From positions 3,038,001 to 3,102,000 of the forward strand of contig JACCLO010000005.1 of NCBI GenBank assembly GCA_029448655.1: a DNA stretch of 64,000 bases. The letters are read 5' to 3'. The notes beneath the pieces are model-generated. The model saw only the letters and a program-made list of their open reading frames with translations. It was not told the origin of the DNA and searched no databases. This document shows, piece after piece, positions 21,918-32,813 of the stretch. Position 1 is the stretch's first letter; the number at the start of each line of letters is the position of its first letter. The position numbers were made by a program, and so were the translations under genes. The DNA is from Wolfiporia cocos (taxonomy: Eukaryota; Basidiomycota; Agaricomycetes; Polyporales; Phaeolaceae).

Positions 21918-23180
21918 TTACCGCGGAGAAGCTGACCGACCGGCGGATCGACTTGGCTGCGGATACATCTTCTGGGCATGGTTGTAGCCATCGAACGCAA
22001 CATGCTGCATGTCTACATTGAATGCTCTGGACATGCTGCCGGGGCCAGTGAAACTGCTGATGCCGTCCAGCTCCAGATACATCGCATACCTCTGTGATGC
22101 TACGGGCTCTGCTTGACTCATGGACTCCACGGAAGACACTTCCGAAGGGATTGCCAAAGACCTCGATGCCTCGGTCGCCTCTCGTGTGCGAAAGTCGGTA
22201 TGGTGTGTCTCTGTGTGTCTGGACAAGCCTGATGTGCTGGAAAACGTGCGTTGTGTGCTTCGTTGCGTGGTTCCAGGAGGTCGCATCACAGACTCTTGCT
22301 GCCGAGTTGCTGTGGCCATACCATTCGCAGAGCATCTCGGAATACTAGACGACCCAGAAGATGTAACTCGTGGATCCTGGTGCAGCGTAGGGGCTCTTCT
22401 CGCGGACTCTTGTTGCCAGTCAGCTGGGGCCACCACATCGACAGGGTATGGTCCGTCATAGCATTCAGATTCTGCCTCGGTCTCCATCCAGTCGGGTGCT
22501 TTCGCCCTCTTCGCGTGTTCTGCTCCCAATTCTCGCTTGATCCGCCGCCACTCCTTGGTATTGGGAATCGGTGGCAAGGGCACCGCGCGGATCTCAAAGT
22601 CAAACTCCGGGTGCTTCTTCAGCGCTCGATAGGACAGGTCGTGCTCGCTCAGCGAACGTGGTAGCGCGAGCGACGAGGCCGAGGTCACGTTGGACGAGCT
22701 GGCATACGGCGTGCGGCAAGGCGTGCGGCAAGGACTGCGGTGGCTGTCTGTGCTGGTAGGTGACCCGGCGCCACGCGGGAACCTCACGACGTGTGGTCCT
22801 TCCGTCCTGGCTATGTACGGGTCGTCGACTCGCCCCGCGGGCTCCTTGGTAAACTTGTGGGCCCTTCTGGGTGCCTGGAGTCCATCGTGCTGCGATGGCA
22901 GGGCCGCGGTCGAGCTCTTGATCTTGATGAGTTCTGCGTCCATCGGATGGCTGATTGCATCCGTCTGAATCCGCAGACGCTTCACCTCGGGCGCCGACAC
23001 GGTGTGGCCCGGGTAGTGTGGCCGCGCTGGCTTCTCTGTGCCCGTAGACCCGGACCCAATGCCAAACAGCCTGGTCGCGCATTTGTCTGAGAACACGGAC
23101 TGGAAGAATCCGGCCAGACGCGCCACACACCTGTGGATGCGCTTGGACATCTTTCCAGTGTCTGCGTTGGTGCCCGGCAT
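21918..23180 (-). CDS. hypothetical basic, Ser/Pro-rich protein
   Basis: A single open frame from the ATG at 23180 (MPGTNADTGKMSKRIHRCVA) encodes 420 aa. It is basic, Ser/Arg/Thr-rich and largely disordered, apart from a central more ordered stretch with FDFEIRAVPLPPIPNTKEW followed by a basic helix (RRIKRELGAEHAKRAK). An imperfect CRTPCRTP duplication lies just before it. No known domain is recognised. The frame opens further upstream to 23309, but that part reads like 5' UTR. A plus-strand tatataaag sequence near 23418, which reads as a TATATA on the minus strand, could belong to its promoter. Confidence 0.5.
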   Translation of the reverse strand: MPGTNADTGKMSKRIHRCVARLAGFFQSVFSDKCATRLFGIGSGSTGTEKPARPHYPGHTVSAPEVKRLRIQTDAISHPMDAELIKIKSSTAALPSQHDGLQAPRRAHKFTKEPAGRVDDPYIARTEGPHVVRFPRGAGSPTSTDSHRSPCRTPCRTPYASSSNVTSASSLALPRSLSEHDLSYRALKKHPEFDFEIRAVPLPPIPNTKEWRRIKRELGAEHAKRAKAPDWMETEAESECYDGPYPVDVVAPADWQQESARRAPTLHQDPRVTSSGSSSIPRCSANGMATATRQQESVMRPPGTTQRSTQRTFSSTSGLSRHTETHHTDFRTREATEASRSLAIPSEVSSVESMSQAEPVASQRYAMYLELDGISSFTGPGSMSRAFNVDMQHVAFDGYNHAQKMYPQPSRSAGRSASPR

Positions 23181-23836
23181 AGCGTGTAAAGGCGTGTGTA
23201 TATCGGTGATCAAATAGATGTCTGGGTGGATGTGTAGACGGAGGGAGATTGCGAGTGTGTGCAGACGGCAGCGTCGCTTATCAATGTATACGGGGCAGAC
23301 GAGGTCCAAGCCACAGCTCTGCTGCGGTCTCCGCGCATGTGTTGCGTGTGGCTTAAGCCTCGGGCAGCTGGTCGATGCTCCGTGAACGTGTACCCAAAGA
23401 TTCCTCTTGTACTCCCGATATATAAAGTGTGCTCATCCACTCCACAGCTCTCGCCTGATGCGCCGCTAGAACTGAGCACCAGGTCGCCTATCAGGAGAAG
23501 ACACCACGGTTTGGAGTGACTCGCACGCGGTGGCGCTCAGCTAGAGAAACCGTCGCGGATATTAAAAATCAAGGTCATCGCCAGGGGCGTGCAGGCCCTA
23601 GCTATGTAGCACCAACGCCCCCCAGATTAGTATATCTCAGGGCCCGGAGGGTGGTCATAGAAGTACCCCAGATCTGGGTCGCAATGACTTATATCGCTTG
23701 ATCGATGCGCTTAACATCCGTCCTCGTCGACTGCTGCACAAATGCCAAATCCAATTTGATGCTACTCGCGCAGCGAGCACAAGATGAGGAATACATGATG
23801 AGTATCATAACATGGGTGCATAGTGATGTCATAATC
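23181..23836. other. intergenic, no gene seen
   Basis: 5' flank of the hypothetical gene at 21918-23180 and 3' flank of the next gene. No supported coding sequence. Confidence 0.5.
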
Positions 23837-24629
23837 CTAAGTCGTCCCGCGCGGACGCAGCGCGGGTCGTATGGGTTGTCCGTTGTGTCCTCCAGGGACG
23901 TGCATAGCTGATTTTGTGGGTGCTGCATATGTAGGCGAGGGTGCGAATGTGACAGTCCGTTTTGGAAACGAATTAGAGTCGCCTGCGACTGGTAGTCGCT
24001 CCATGGAGGTAGGGTGGAGTGCGCGCGCAGATTCGTCTGCACGCCTAGATCCGGATTGGCCGTTGTAGTGGCTGCTTGTCTCGCTGTGCGTCCTCTTCCG
24101 GCTGCGTTGCGGGAGAAGGGAATCTGTGAGGGCGCTCACGCGGTTGGTCTGACTTTGCAGCCGTGGGCGGGGCTCGTTGGGATGTGGTCGGTGGAGATGA
24201 AGCCGGTCGTGTGAAGTGCTTCCCTCAGGATACACCGAGGAAGGCTGCGGCTGCACCTGTCTTACTCTGATCGATTGTCCGATCAGCTCGCCATCCCCCT
24301 GCCAGATAGACGGACGGACCTGCCCAGTGACGATACCAGTGGTTGCGGTCTCCCGATGTTCTCCTTGCTGATTGGGCGCGAGCCGCTGTCGAGACTGCGG
24401 GATCGCGAATGCGCCCGGCTCGAGAGCGACGCCGAAGGCCCCCCGGATCTGCTGAAAGGAGGTGTGAGATGCATCCGGGATGGGCGCGAAAAGTATGACA
24501 TCAGGCGACGTACCTGGGACCCGGATGCCCAGACGAATTCGACCGCCGTGTTTTTGCTTCCGCCTTGTCTACCATAAGGTGCTTGAAGATGCGCTGTGCG
24601 CCCAGGTGCAGGTCGGGGACGGACCACAT
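23837..24629 (-). CDS. hypothetical Ser/Arg-rich protein with RVxF-like motif
   Basis: Three exons (24629..24514, 24451..24337, 24256..23837) join in phase through two GT-AG introns (62 and 80 nt) to give 216 aa. It begins MWSVPDLHLGAQRIFKHLMV, continues with a Ser/Arg-rich stretch (SLSSRAHSRSRSLDSGSRP) and ends in a basic Ser/Pro-rich tail with SFPKRTVTFAPSPTY. RTVTF fits the protein phosphatase 1 docking pattern ([RK]-x-[VI]-x-F), but such short motifs occur by chance. No domain is recognised and the function is unknown. The exon model rests on phase agreement and on composition staying consistent across exons; an upstream exon cannot be excluded. Confidence 0.45.
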
Positions 24630-24731
24630 ATTCGTAGGACTCGCGCAGCGCCCAGTCGTGCGTGAGATTGGCCAAAGTGGGGAGGTGAAGAGAAGTGAGG
24701 AGGCGCGGGAATGGGGGACGGTGGCGCCGCT

Positions 24732-25043
24732 TTAATAGAACGGGAAGTGATAGCCGATAGGGCAGTAGCAAGCGGCCGCGGAACTGCTTTGCCCAGAGAT
24801 CACGCACAGGTCGTATGATGACTGGTCCAGGCTGATTGTGGCCAGCTGGCGCTCCGCAAGCCTGATCCGATCGTGTATGAACGCGTCTCCCGTCACGGGA
24901 TCGCGATGGCCATGGGCCACGATACCTGGCCACCCATTCATATCCTGGCTGAGAGCAGCGTTCAAGTGATGCGAAAAGCTCTTCATCGCCAACGCCGCGA
25001 ATAGTGCGCCACAAGGACGTATTTTGCCATTGGCTTCGATCAA
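24732..25043 (-). CDS. small hypothetical open frame
   Basis: A complete 103-aa frame (MIEANGKIRPCGALFAALAM) with a balanced, protein-like composition in its first 80 residues. It lies just upstream of the hypothetical gene at 23837-24629, on the same strand, and just before GTB1 on the other strand. No splice path to the downstream gene was found, and no family is recognised. It may be a chance frame. Confidence 0.2.
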   Translation of the reverse strand: MIEANGKIRPCGALFAALAMKSFSHHLNAALSQDMNGWPGIVAHGHRDPVTGDAFIHDRIRLAERQLATISLDQSSYDLCVISGQSSSAAACYCPIGYHFPFY

Positions 25044-25283
25044 TTCAGCGGCAATGCAGTGTGTTGGGGAATGTTCCTTGCTCTACTAGGAAAGCTGTGA
25101 CCAAGTACTATTACTGCCAGCAATTTTCGCTGCCGCACGCGATTTCTAGCGTCCGCCACAAAGCTGCGCACTAGGACCACATGCTGTGGCAGATCACGAG
25201 CGCCACGTTGATCGCAACGTCACGAGACGGCGTGGTCACTGCGTCCTCCAGCCACCACCGCCTCCACGTAGACCGTAGCACAC

Positions 25284-27472
25284 ATGGTGCCCTGGATTCT
25301 ACTCGCGTTACCTGTATCTGCTCTGGCCAGCATCGAAAAGACACGCGGTGTCGCTCCCTCTCTCCTCTCGAAATACCAGGTGACCTCAGATTCGGCGTCT
25401 TGGACGTGTCTGGATGGCTCGAAGACGATCCCTTGGTCGTCCGTGAATGATGACTACTGTGACTGTCCAGACGGCAGCGACGAGCCTGGTTAGCTTTGTC
25501 ATGGAGGTATCTCGACGCTAGATCGTTGACCTGAATGTACACTTGCTAGGCACGAGCGCGTGTCCCAACTCCGTGTTCTACTGCCGAAACGACGGACATA
25601 TTGGGTCGTTGATACCTAGCACTCGTGTAGGAGATGGACTTTGTGGTATGTACAGATATCCATGCTGCGTTTGTGCGATGCCAATATCCGCTTCTAAGAG
25701 CCTGAATGTTGCGATGGCTCGGACGAACGCCCCGGTGTATGCCCGAATATCTGCAAGGAGGTTGGCGAGGCATACCGTGAACAAGAAGAAAAGGATCGCA
25801 AGATCCGCCAATTCGTACGTTATCATGCTCTTTGCTCCTGCTACGACTGATCGCGTAAACATCGAAGGGCTCGAAAGTCCGCGCGTCGTACATTGCGTAC
25901 GCACAGAAAGAGAAGAAACGCCTCGAGGGCCAAATCACCAACTCCGAGGCAGAAATTGCCGTCAGGGAGCAGGAGGTCGCCAGACTCCAAGGCCGGTCTC
26001 CTCCGTGACGTACACGACTGTGACCAGCTCACCATGCCTCAGACCTCGTCGACCGGACCGAGTCTCTCTCCGCTGCAGCTCTCGAGCACAAGAAGCTATC
26101 TCGTGCGCGCAGCATTCCCTTCTCGGTTTGCCACCGCTCACATCACTGCCAGCGCTATACACCACCCTCACCGAGCACGCGCGCGCGCTAAAGTCGCTCC
26201 AGCGGGAACATAAGAAGCACCTTGAGCGCGAGAAGGCCCTAGGAGACATCCTCGATGCGCTGCGGCGCGGGTACAACCCGAACTACCAGGACATGGCCGT
26301 CCTCGAGGCCGTACGCGGGTGGGAGGCGCTCGCGGGGCTCCCACACATCAACGACGTCGCCAAGGACGATGGCGAGGCCGCGCTCAACGCAGAGGAGGCG
26401 AGTGACGCTGTCGTCGAGCAGGAGACGCTCGAAGCGGGCATGTGGACCGCGGAGCAGCTCGAGAACGATCTGGACAGGCTGCTGAAGAGCGACTACGAGA
26501 CGCTGCTGATCGAGCATGAGAAGCATATCGGCGCGTCGAGCGCGTCGACCACTTTGCGTGCGTTCATGCGCTGTGCATATTGGAGGCTGCTGATTAACCC
26601 TTTAGTGTTCGATCTGACTGCGTACATGCCCGACACGCTGTTGCCGCAATATTTGACAGTCAAGGATAGATTTGTGTCGTTGCTTGAAACGTTTGGTATT
26701 GCGCGCAGCACCGCCTCGAGCGAGTCGGCAGGTCTGTACACTTCATCCACCTACTCTTATCTCAACGACTGATATGTACTCAGACACATCTCGCGCACGC
26801 AAGGCCTTCACGGACGCAGAGGATGCTCTCAAGAACGTGCAGCAAGAGCGCGACAAGGCGCAAGAGGAACTGACACGTCTATTTGACCCCGAATGGTTTG
26901 GCTCAGAGGGCGAGTGGAAGAAGCTGCAAAACGCATGCCTCAGCAAGGATACTGGAGAGTCAGTGACGCGATGGCACAAGCTCAAATCATTCCTCACTGA
27001 CGCATGATGGTGACAGATACACGTACGAGGTGTGCCTGTTTGGCGAGGCGAAACAGAAGCCGAACAAGGGTGGTTCTACGCAGAGCTTAGGGTGAGAATG
27101 AAGTATGCCGGTCAAGGCGGTTTCTATAACTCAGGCATTTGACAGCAAATTCTCGTCGTGGAACAACGCCCCTGGAGTGACGCCTGGCACGCCCGAGTAC
27201 TATAGCAGGCAATCTTACACCCGCGGGGCGAAGTGCTGGAACGGGCCCCAGCGGAGCGTCAACGTGCGTGCTCTCATACGCTTTGCCTATGACAGATGTA
27301 ATGACGCGCGTGCTCCGCCCGCGTAATACAGCTCATAATGAGCTGCGGCGTGGACAACGTGCTCCTCAGCGTAGCGGAGCCAGAGAAGTGCGAGTACCAG
27401 TTCACCGTCACTTCTCCTGCACTATGCTTGCCGCTCGAAGAGACCAGGGAGGGGAAGAAAGATGAACTGTAG
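25284..27472 (+). CDS. GTB1: Glucosidase II beta subunit (PRKCSH family)
   Basis: Eleven exons (25284..25488, 25550..25645, 25699..25814, 25868..25991, 26043..26102, 26153..26557, 26606..26731, 26784..26958, 27017..27091, 27146..27263, 27332..27472) give 546 aa. A signal peptide (MVPWILLALPVSALA) is followed by two LDLR-type Cys repeats ending DCPDGSDEPG and CCDGSDERPG, a long coiled coil (EKKRLEGQITNSEAEIAVRE; LKSLQREHKKHLEREKALGD), and a C-terminal MRH domain with GTPEYYSRQSY, AKCWNGPQRSVN and MSCGVDNVLL. The protein ends KDEL, the ER-retention signal. It is the non-catalytic partner that retains glucosidase II in the ER and recognises mannose during glycan trimming. Intron 4 (25992..26042) appears to use a GC donor. 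Confidence 0.93.
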
Positions 27473-28537
27473 ACTTGTGATATTAGACCTCAAATTACAC
27501 ACACGGATGGATTCCTCGCGAGCTTCATTAATTTGCTGTATGTGAGTAACGCATTGTACTCCGCTCTTGATCGGGAACGATGGTATCGCTCGAGAGAACT
27601 AACCTGAGTGAATGCGTGCTGCTCTCAAGCTGACGATTGCCAACGAGATGTGCAGCTCATGGCATGAAGTTGTAAGCTGAACTATCATGCATCGTGCTGA
27701 GGCTGCCATCTTCACTGGCCACAGGGACATCAAGCTGGTGCAAATCAATAGAGGAATCTAGAACCTCCCATACACCCTGACATGAGCGGGCAGAGAGCGG
27801 AATGTGGAAAGTCCGCCATGATGATATGGCGTCTGGTCACATGCCTTGCCTTTTTTGGTATGGCGATCCGGAGATGCCATCACAGATGCAAATATATGCA
27901 AACATTAGTCATCACTGTCACTATATCAACATCACCATATTTTGCAAGCTGGCAGCAACCCTTTTTCACCTGTCACCCTCTCATTTTGTCAAGAAGACTT
28001 GCATTTGACTCTTACCTCACAACTTGATAGATTTAAGGCTGTAGTAGCACTGGTGAGCTGCCTGAGCATACTAGCTGGCAAAAATTAGCTCACATGAAGC
28101 ACTATCCACAAATCTCACAGACATCCAGCTCCTTTTCTAGCCTAGAATCTTTCAGCAGCACTTTTAAGCTGTATTTTTGGTGAGTTTCTCAGAAGATGCC
28201 ATATTGCTGGTTCTATCATTTTGTTGGAGTGTGCATACCACTTGCTACTGTTCTCTGCTAGCAAGGGATAACAACCACAGCCTTGGCTGCAGAGCCAGGG
28301 AGGATTGTATGGGAAAACGCTTTGTTGATTACACATCTATGGTTTGGTATTGCATAACAGAGACTCATATTTACTGCCTTGAGGTCTCTAGAGCCTATGG
28401 CCTGTTGTGGGTGCTACTCACTGCAAGCTCTTTTTCACCTTCTGCTTGCTTGATATCGATATCAGTGTCATTTTGCAAACCGTGTACTGATCTAGTCCCC
28501 AGCGATGATGACATCCAATTCTTCCATTAAGGTTAAG
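27473..28537. other. gene-free stretch with AT-rich island
   Basis: From about 27.8 to 28.5 kb the DNA is visibly AT-richer and lower in CpG than its flanks, with many TTTT/AAAA runs. No open frame has family features, and no terminal repeats or transposase remnants were recognised by eye. Confidence 0.5.
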
Positions 28538-30216
28538 ATGCATCCCGAGGTCCACTCAGCTGCGCTTACAAACCAAGGTGAGCAACTGATCACATCAAAG
28601 AAGTGTACCACTGATATGCACGTTGATAGGCTCTTGGGACGCTCTTAATAAACATTACGCGGGTCAGCACATCAGCTCCTCGGCGAGAACTCCCCCATTC
28701 CATAATAACTTAAGTTTCGCGGGATCCTTGCGAGCGGCTGGCGATGAGCTACCAGCATGGACAGCGCTTCCCGAGAACTCAGACTCTACTGCCTCCAGCT
28801 CTGTCGAACCCGAGGAGGACGAACTGCGACTGAGTGTAGCCCCGAACGAATCTGCGTCGAATGTGCCACACAATCGCGCCGCTCTGAGCACGCTCACTGC
28901 CAGCGCATATTCAAGGTTTTCGTTCCTGCCGCCTACGACACCTGGAAGCTACAGTGCTCGTCTGCAATCCTCCGGACGCACTGCACAGACAGGGGCGGCA
29001 CACCTGGGAGAGCCGCGACAGATCCCTGTCGCCGAAACGCGCAAAGCGCAACTGAATGGGCACACCGAATCACTGGGAACCCATAGACGGGAGAAGACGC
29101 TCAATGGAGGTGTTGCATCGTTCCCTGGCCTTTCTCAGCCATCAGAGCTGTCCGCTACGCCACCTTCGAGCTCGCTGGCTGGGCAGACAGCGGCAACAGA
29201 TCGGCGATTCTCACCGTCCGCTCACATCCGCGATGCGAATGAATCCCTTGCAGCTGCACTTACTTCTGCGTTCACCCACAACAGTTCCACGTTGCCAACA
29301 GCCAGTGTGCCACCTACCCGGGTCGTTCTTCCGAGTAGAACTCCTGTAAATTCAGAGCCTCCCTCAACACATGCTAATGCCATTGCCCCGGCCACTCCCC
29401 CTACCCCCAAGCAGCGCCCTCTGTCATCACAGACTTATCCCACGCGTGTCGAGAATATCCCCATTGTCCCGGCCATTCCTGCTGAGGAGCGTCCTGCACC
29501 GCCGCAGGCTGACACAGTACATGTCGCTGGCGTACCGCCTGCCCCAGCCACTCCTCCACAGCAGCGTCCTGTGCCATCATCAACACTCCCTCCTCAAAGT
29601 GATGACCAGGTCGTGCGCACTTTGCGCCGTCGTGATGTAACGAACAAGGCGCCTGCACGTTCGGAACATGAGCGGACTTTTGATGACCTTCTTCACACGA
29701 CAGTCGCATCCGCGATCATCCTGGACCGTTACGCTATCCCGCAAGCGCCGAATGCCAATTCTTTGCGGTTTGCATTACGGCATGTAGCTGCAGACCGCAA
29801 AGCCGTTGTGAAGCACCAGGGGCAGTCACAGTTCACGCCGTACACGATACCACGCTGGTCAAAGGTCTCGGAATTCAAAGAGAGATTGGATGAGCGTCTC
29901 GGGCCCGGCCCGCTAGACAGAGGGCTCAAGAAGCGCCCCAGGACTGTGGTGAGTTTCACCCTGCGGATATATATACAGAATCGATGTACTGAATTCGTCT
30001 GTGCAGAAGAGGAGGGTCGAAGGGAGCGCTAACTCAAGAACAGATAACAGTACTGCCCCCGCCGCGGCTCGCATTGCGAAGAGGCCCAGAAGCCCCGAGG
30101 CCGAGGGCGGTGTGTCATCAACGGACGCTTCGGACACACCCGATGAGGATACGCGGCCACTCAAGCGGCACAAGACGCTCTCGCCATACAAGTCGCAGTC
30201 ACTGGCCCAGCGGTAG
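28538..30216 (+). CDS. hypothetical Pro/Ser-rich protein
   Basis: Three exons (28538..28577, 28630..29948, 30007..30216) give 522 aa beginning MHPEVHSAALTNQGSWDALN. Most of the protein is Pro/Ser/Thr-rich; residues around 240-330 contain imperfect repeats of an APATPPxxQRPxPS type. An ordered segment at about residues 365-455 (LLHTTVASAIILDRYAIPQ, then SLRFALRHVAADRKAVVKHQ) precedes a basic, probably nuclear-targeting C-terminus (KKRPRTV, KRHKTLSPYKS). No domain is recognised. Splice phases agree and the ordered block has normal codon-position structure, so the gene is likely real. It lies directly upstream of the PHO80-like cyclin on the same strand. Confidence 0.55.
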
Positions 30217-30809
30217 GCGTGTACGTGATCTGCCAGAGGGTGATGGGAATGCACCTGCAATGGACTCATATCCGAGACTTGAGGCCTTGAGGCACAGTAC
30301 GGCGGCCTATTTTCCGCGCACGTTGCGTCATACTCCGACGCAGGCTACGAATGCCACAGATGCCATTCGGCAAGTTGTAGGAGGATCGTCCCGACTAAGG
30401 ATGGGGTCATTGTAAGACATTGCCTTCTGCAATATCATTGTTGGCAGTCAGCCAAAGCACTACATGTATGTGAATCCTGATATCTGGTGAGTTGAATTCA
30501 AGGAAACGGACAACCAATGTGCTGCAAAAGATGGTAGCTGCTCGCTGCTCGCGTCATGGGGATCGAGATCACATCCGCGTTGCGTTGCCGCGGCAGCCGA
30601 CTCCGTGACGGAAGTCGCAAACGTAACTTCGCTGAATGTGACAGCCGGCCCGTGACAAATGCAAATGGGCTCCTCGAGACGCTCAGCGGTGGCACTCTGT
30701 TTTTTGCTGTCCACTAACCTCGCGATTCTGAACAATACCACCACACTCTCGCTAGACAAGGACGGTTGTATCCGCACGTTGTCCTTGCCCTCTTCCTCAC
30801 CACCACGCC
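30217..30809. other. intergenic, cyclin promoter region
   Basis: 3' flank of the hypothetical gene and 5' flank of the PHO80-like cyclin. No gene seen. Confidence 0.55.
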
Positions 30810-32332
30810 ATGATGCTCGCCCTGGCTCATCCAATGCACAATGCACCGCCCGTTCCGAACGTTGAGCATCCCCTGCGACCTCAATCATCCGCATCAACCA
30901 GCTCTTCGCGTCCTGCACGGCCGCCACAGCGGAAATTGCACTCAGCTTTTATTATCCCAGTGTCCTCGTCTGTGCCCTCCGCATCGCAGCAGCAAAATGC
31001 GCCCACAGCATCTGCCAGCAGGTCTGCACCTTTAGAATCCCTTTCTACACACCGTGCTGTGTCGCAACGTACGCCGCCGTCCCAGCCGTCTCAGCCTCCT
31101 GCTGTGCAGCATCTCCTAGAAGACGATGACCCGCATACACCACCAGCGTCGGACTCGGAGGACAACGAGCCGGTGTCGACAGACGCGCCGAGCGCTGATG
31201 TCCACTCGTATGACCCGGAGACACTCCTGCGGATGCTGGCCACCGCGCTCAAACGTATTGCGGAGCTTAATGCAAGCCCCGCAGAGTCCTACGCTGCGCC
31301 TCCTGGCCACTCGCATCCATCAGATCAGCACAACAGGGAGCATCCTCCAATATGGCGCACGCTCACGACGGCGTCGCGACACTCCCTATCTACCACTTCC
31401 TCCCTTGCCTTCCATGCACGAAACGTGCCTGCGATTGCTCTCGATGGTTATCTTAATCGGATACACAAATATTGCCCTGCAAGCAATGAGGTCTTTGTGT
31501 CGCTACTGGTGTACCTCGATCGTATGACTCGGATGGCGAAGGAAGCTTGTGGGCGGACATTCCCGATTGACATGTATAACATACATCGTCTGATTATCGC
31601 TGGAGTGACGGTTGCGAGCAAGTTCTTCAGTGATGTGTTCTACACGAACTCACGCTACGCGAAGGTGAGCCTCTATTGTTCGATTTCTCTTGGTATATCC
31701 AGATATTCAGCATATATGGCACCTGTCAGGTTGGTGGTCTGCCCCTCGCGGAGCTCAACCAACTGGAGCTGCAGTTCCTACTCCTGAACGACTTTCGGCT
31801 GCCGATCTCCGTTGAGGACATGCAGTACTTCACGACGATGGTCGACTTGCAGTCCAAGATTCCGGACGATGTCGACCTCTCGCCGTATCTCCCGCGAACA
31901 CCCAATGCGGCAGGCGTGCGTCCTCCTGTAGGACCATCGGAGTTCTTTGCCGCAGTCGACGCATATTGTGGCACACACCACACCACCGCGCGCTCACCGC
32001 CGAGACAATTTACCTCCTATGACTCTGAGGAGCCCGCATTATACCCCCATTCACGAAGGTCTTCCGTGGCGACCATTGAGTCGGATCTCAATAGCGACGC
32101 GGGCACGGAGGCCTCGTTCGACTGCTCAACAGACGACGAGCCGACCATCCGCCCGCCCAATTCCTGCGCGGACTCGGAGACGATGAGTCTGCGAAGTGCG
32201 GCGAGCGATGCCGACTCTATCTTCACCAACGATGAAGACATGAGCCGGGACGAGGACGGCGAAGATAGCATGCAGCCGCGGGCCGAGGGCACGCCGGGAC
32301 GCGAGTACATGATCATGAGGACCCCAAGTTGA
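30810..32332 (+). CDS. PHO80-like cyclin
   Basis: Two exons (30810..31664, 31730..32332) give 485 aa. The N-terminal ~200 residues are Ser/Pro-rich. The cyclin box (about residues 205-330) has IALDGYLNRIHKYCPASNEV, VSLLVYLDRMTRMAKE, IDMYNIHRLIIAGVTVASKF, FSDVFYTNSRYAKVGGLPL and LNQLELQFLLLNDFRLPI. This is the classic PHO80/PCL6-7 form, with an intact kinase-contact Lys in ASKF and the FYTNxRYAKVGG loop. The acidic C-terminus is rich in Asp/Glu/Ser. Partner kinase Pho85 and roles in phosphate or glycogen signalling are inferred from the family. Of the four cyclins in the window it is the best conserved. Confidence 0.92.
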
Positions 32333-32813
32333 TGATATACCAGATACATGTTTCTTCCTTTCAGTTTAATTAGATGCTTCTAGAAGATGGAACCGCACTT
32401 GGGCAAATAGTCAGGACCTGTATCAGTACGCCTCTTGTGCTCGCTGCTGCATCATTGTTGATGTTGGACACGCTCATATTTATCGGCAACCGTACGCTAC
32501 AGATCGTTTTATACCGATTTTGTTGTGTATGCACCCAAATGTTCATGTGCAATAGCTTCACAAACTATTGTTGGTATCTAGAACTCAGTTGGCATTGACT
32601 GTGCCTATCGTGTTCGTGAGATCTTTAAGGAGGCAGTGTTTTCATCGAAGATGGACAAAAACACTTCATAGGGCTGACATGTTTGTGTTGTGGCTGCATT
32701 GTGCAGGTATTCACCGAGTCCGTTTTGATCTTCATGTTGACATACTGTCTACTGTCTAGGAAAGCCCATGACATTTTATCCCCTTGAGTATGACACTACC
32801 CAATGACTAATGA
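32333..32813. other. convergent intergenic region, no gene seen
   Basis: Lies between the 3' ends of the PHO80-like cyclin (plus) and the DUF3445 gene (minus). AT-richer than coding DNA, as expected for terminator regions. Confidence 0.6.
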
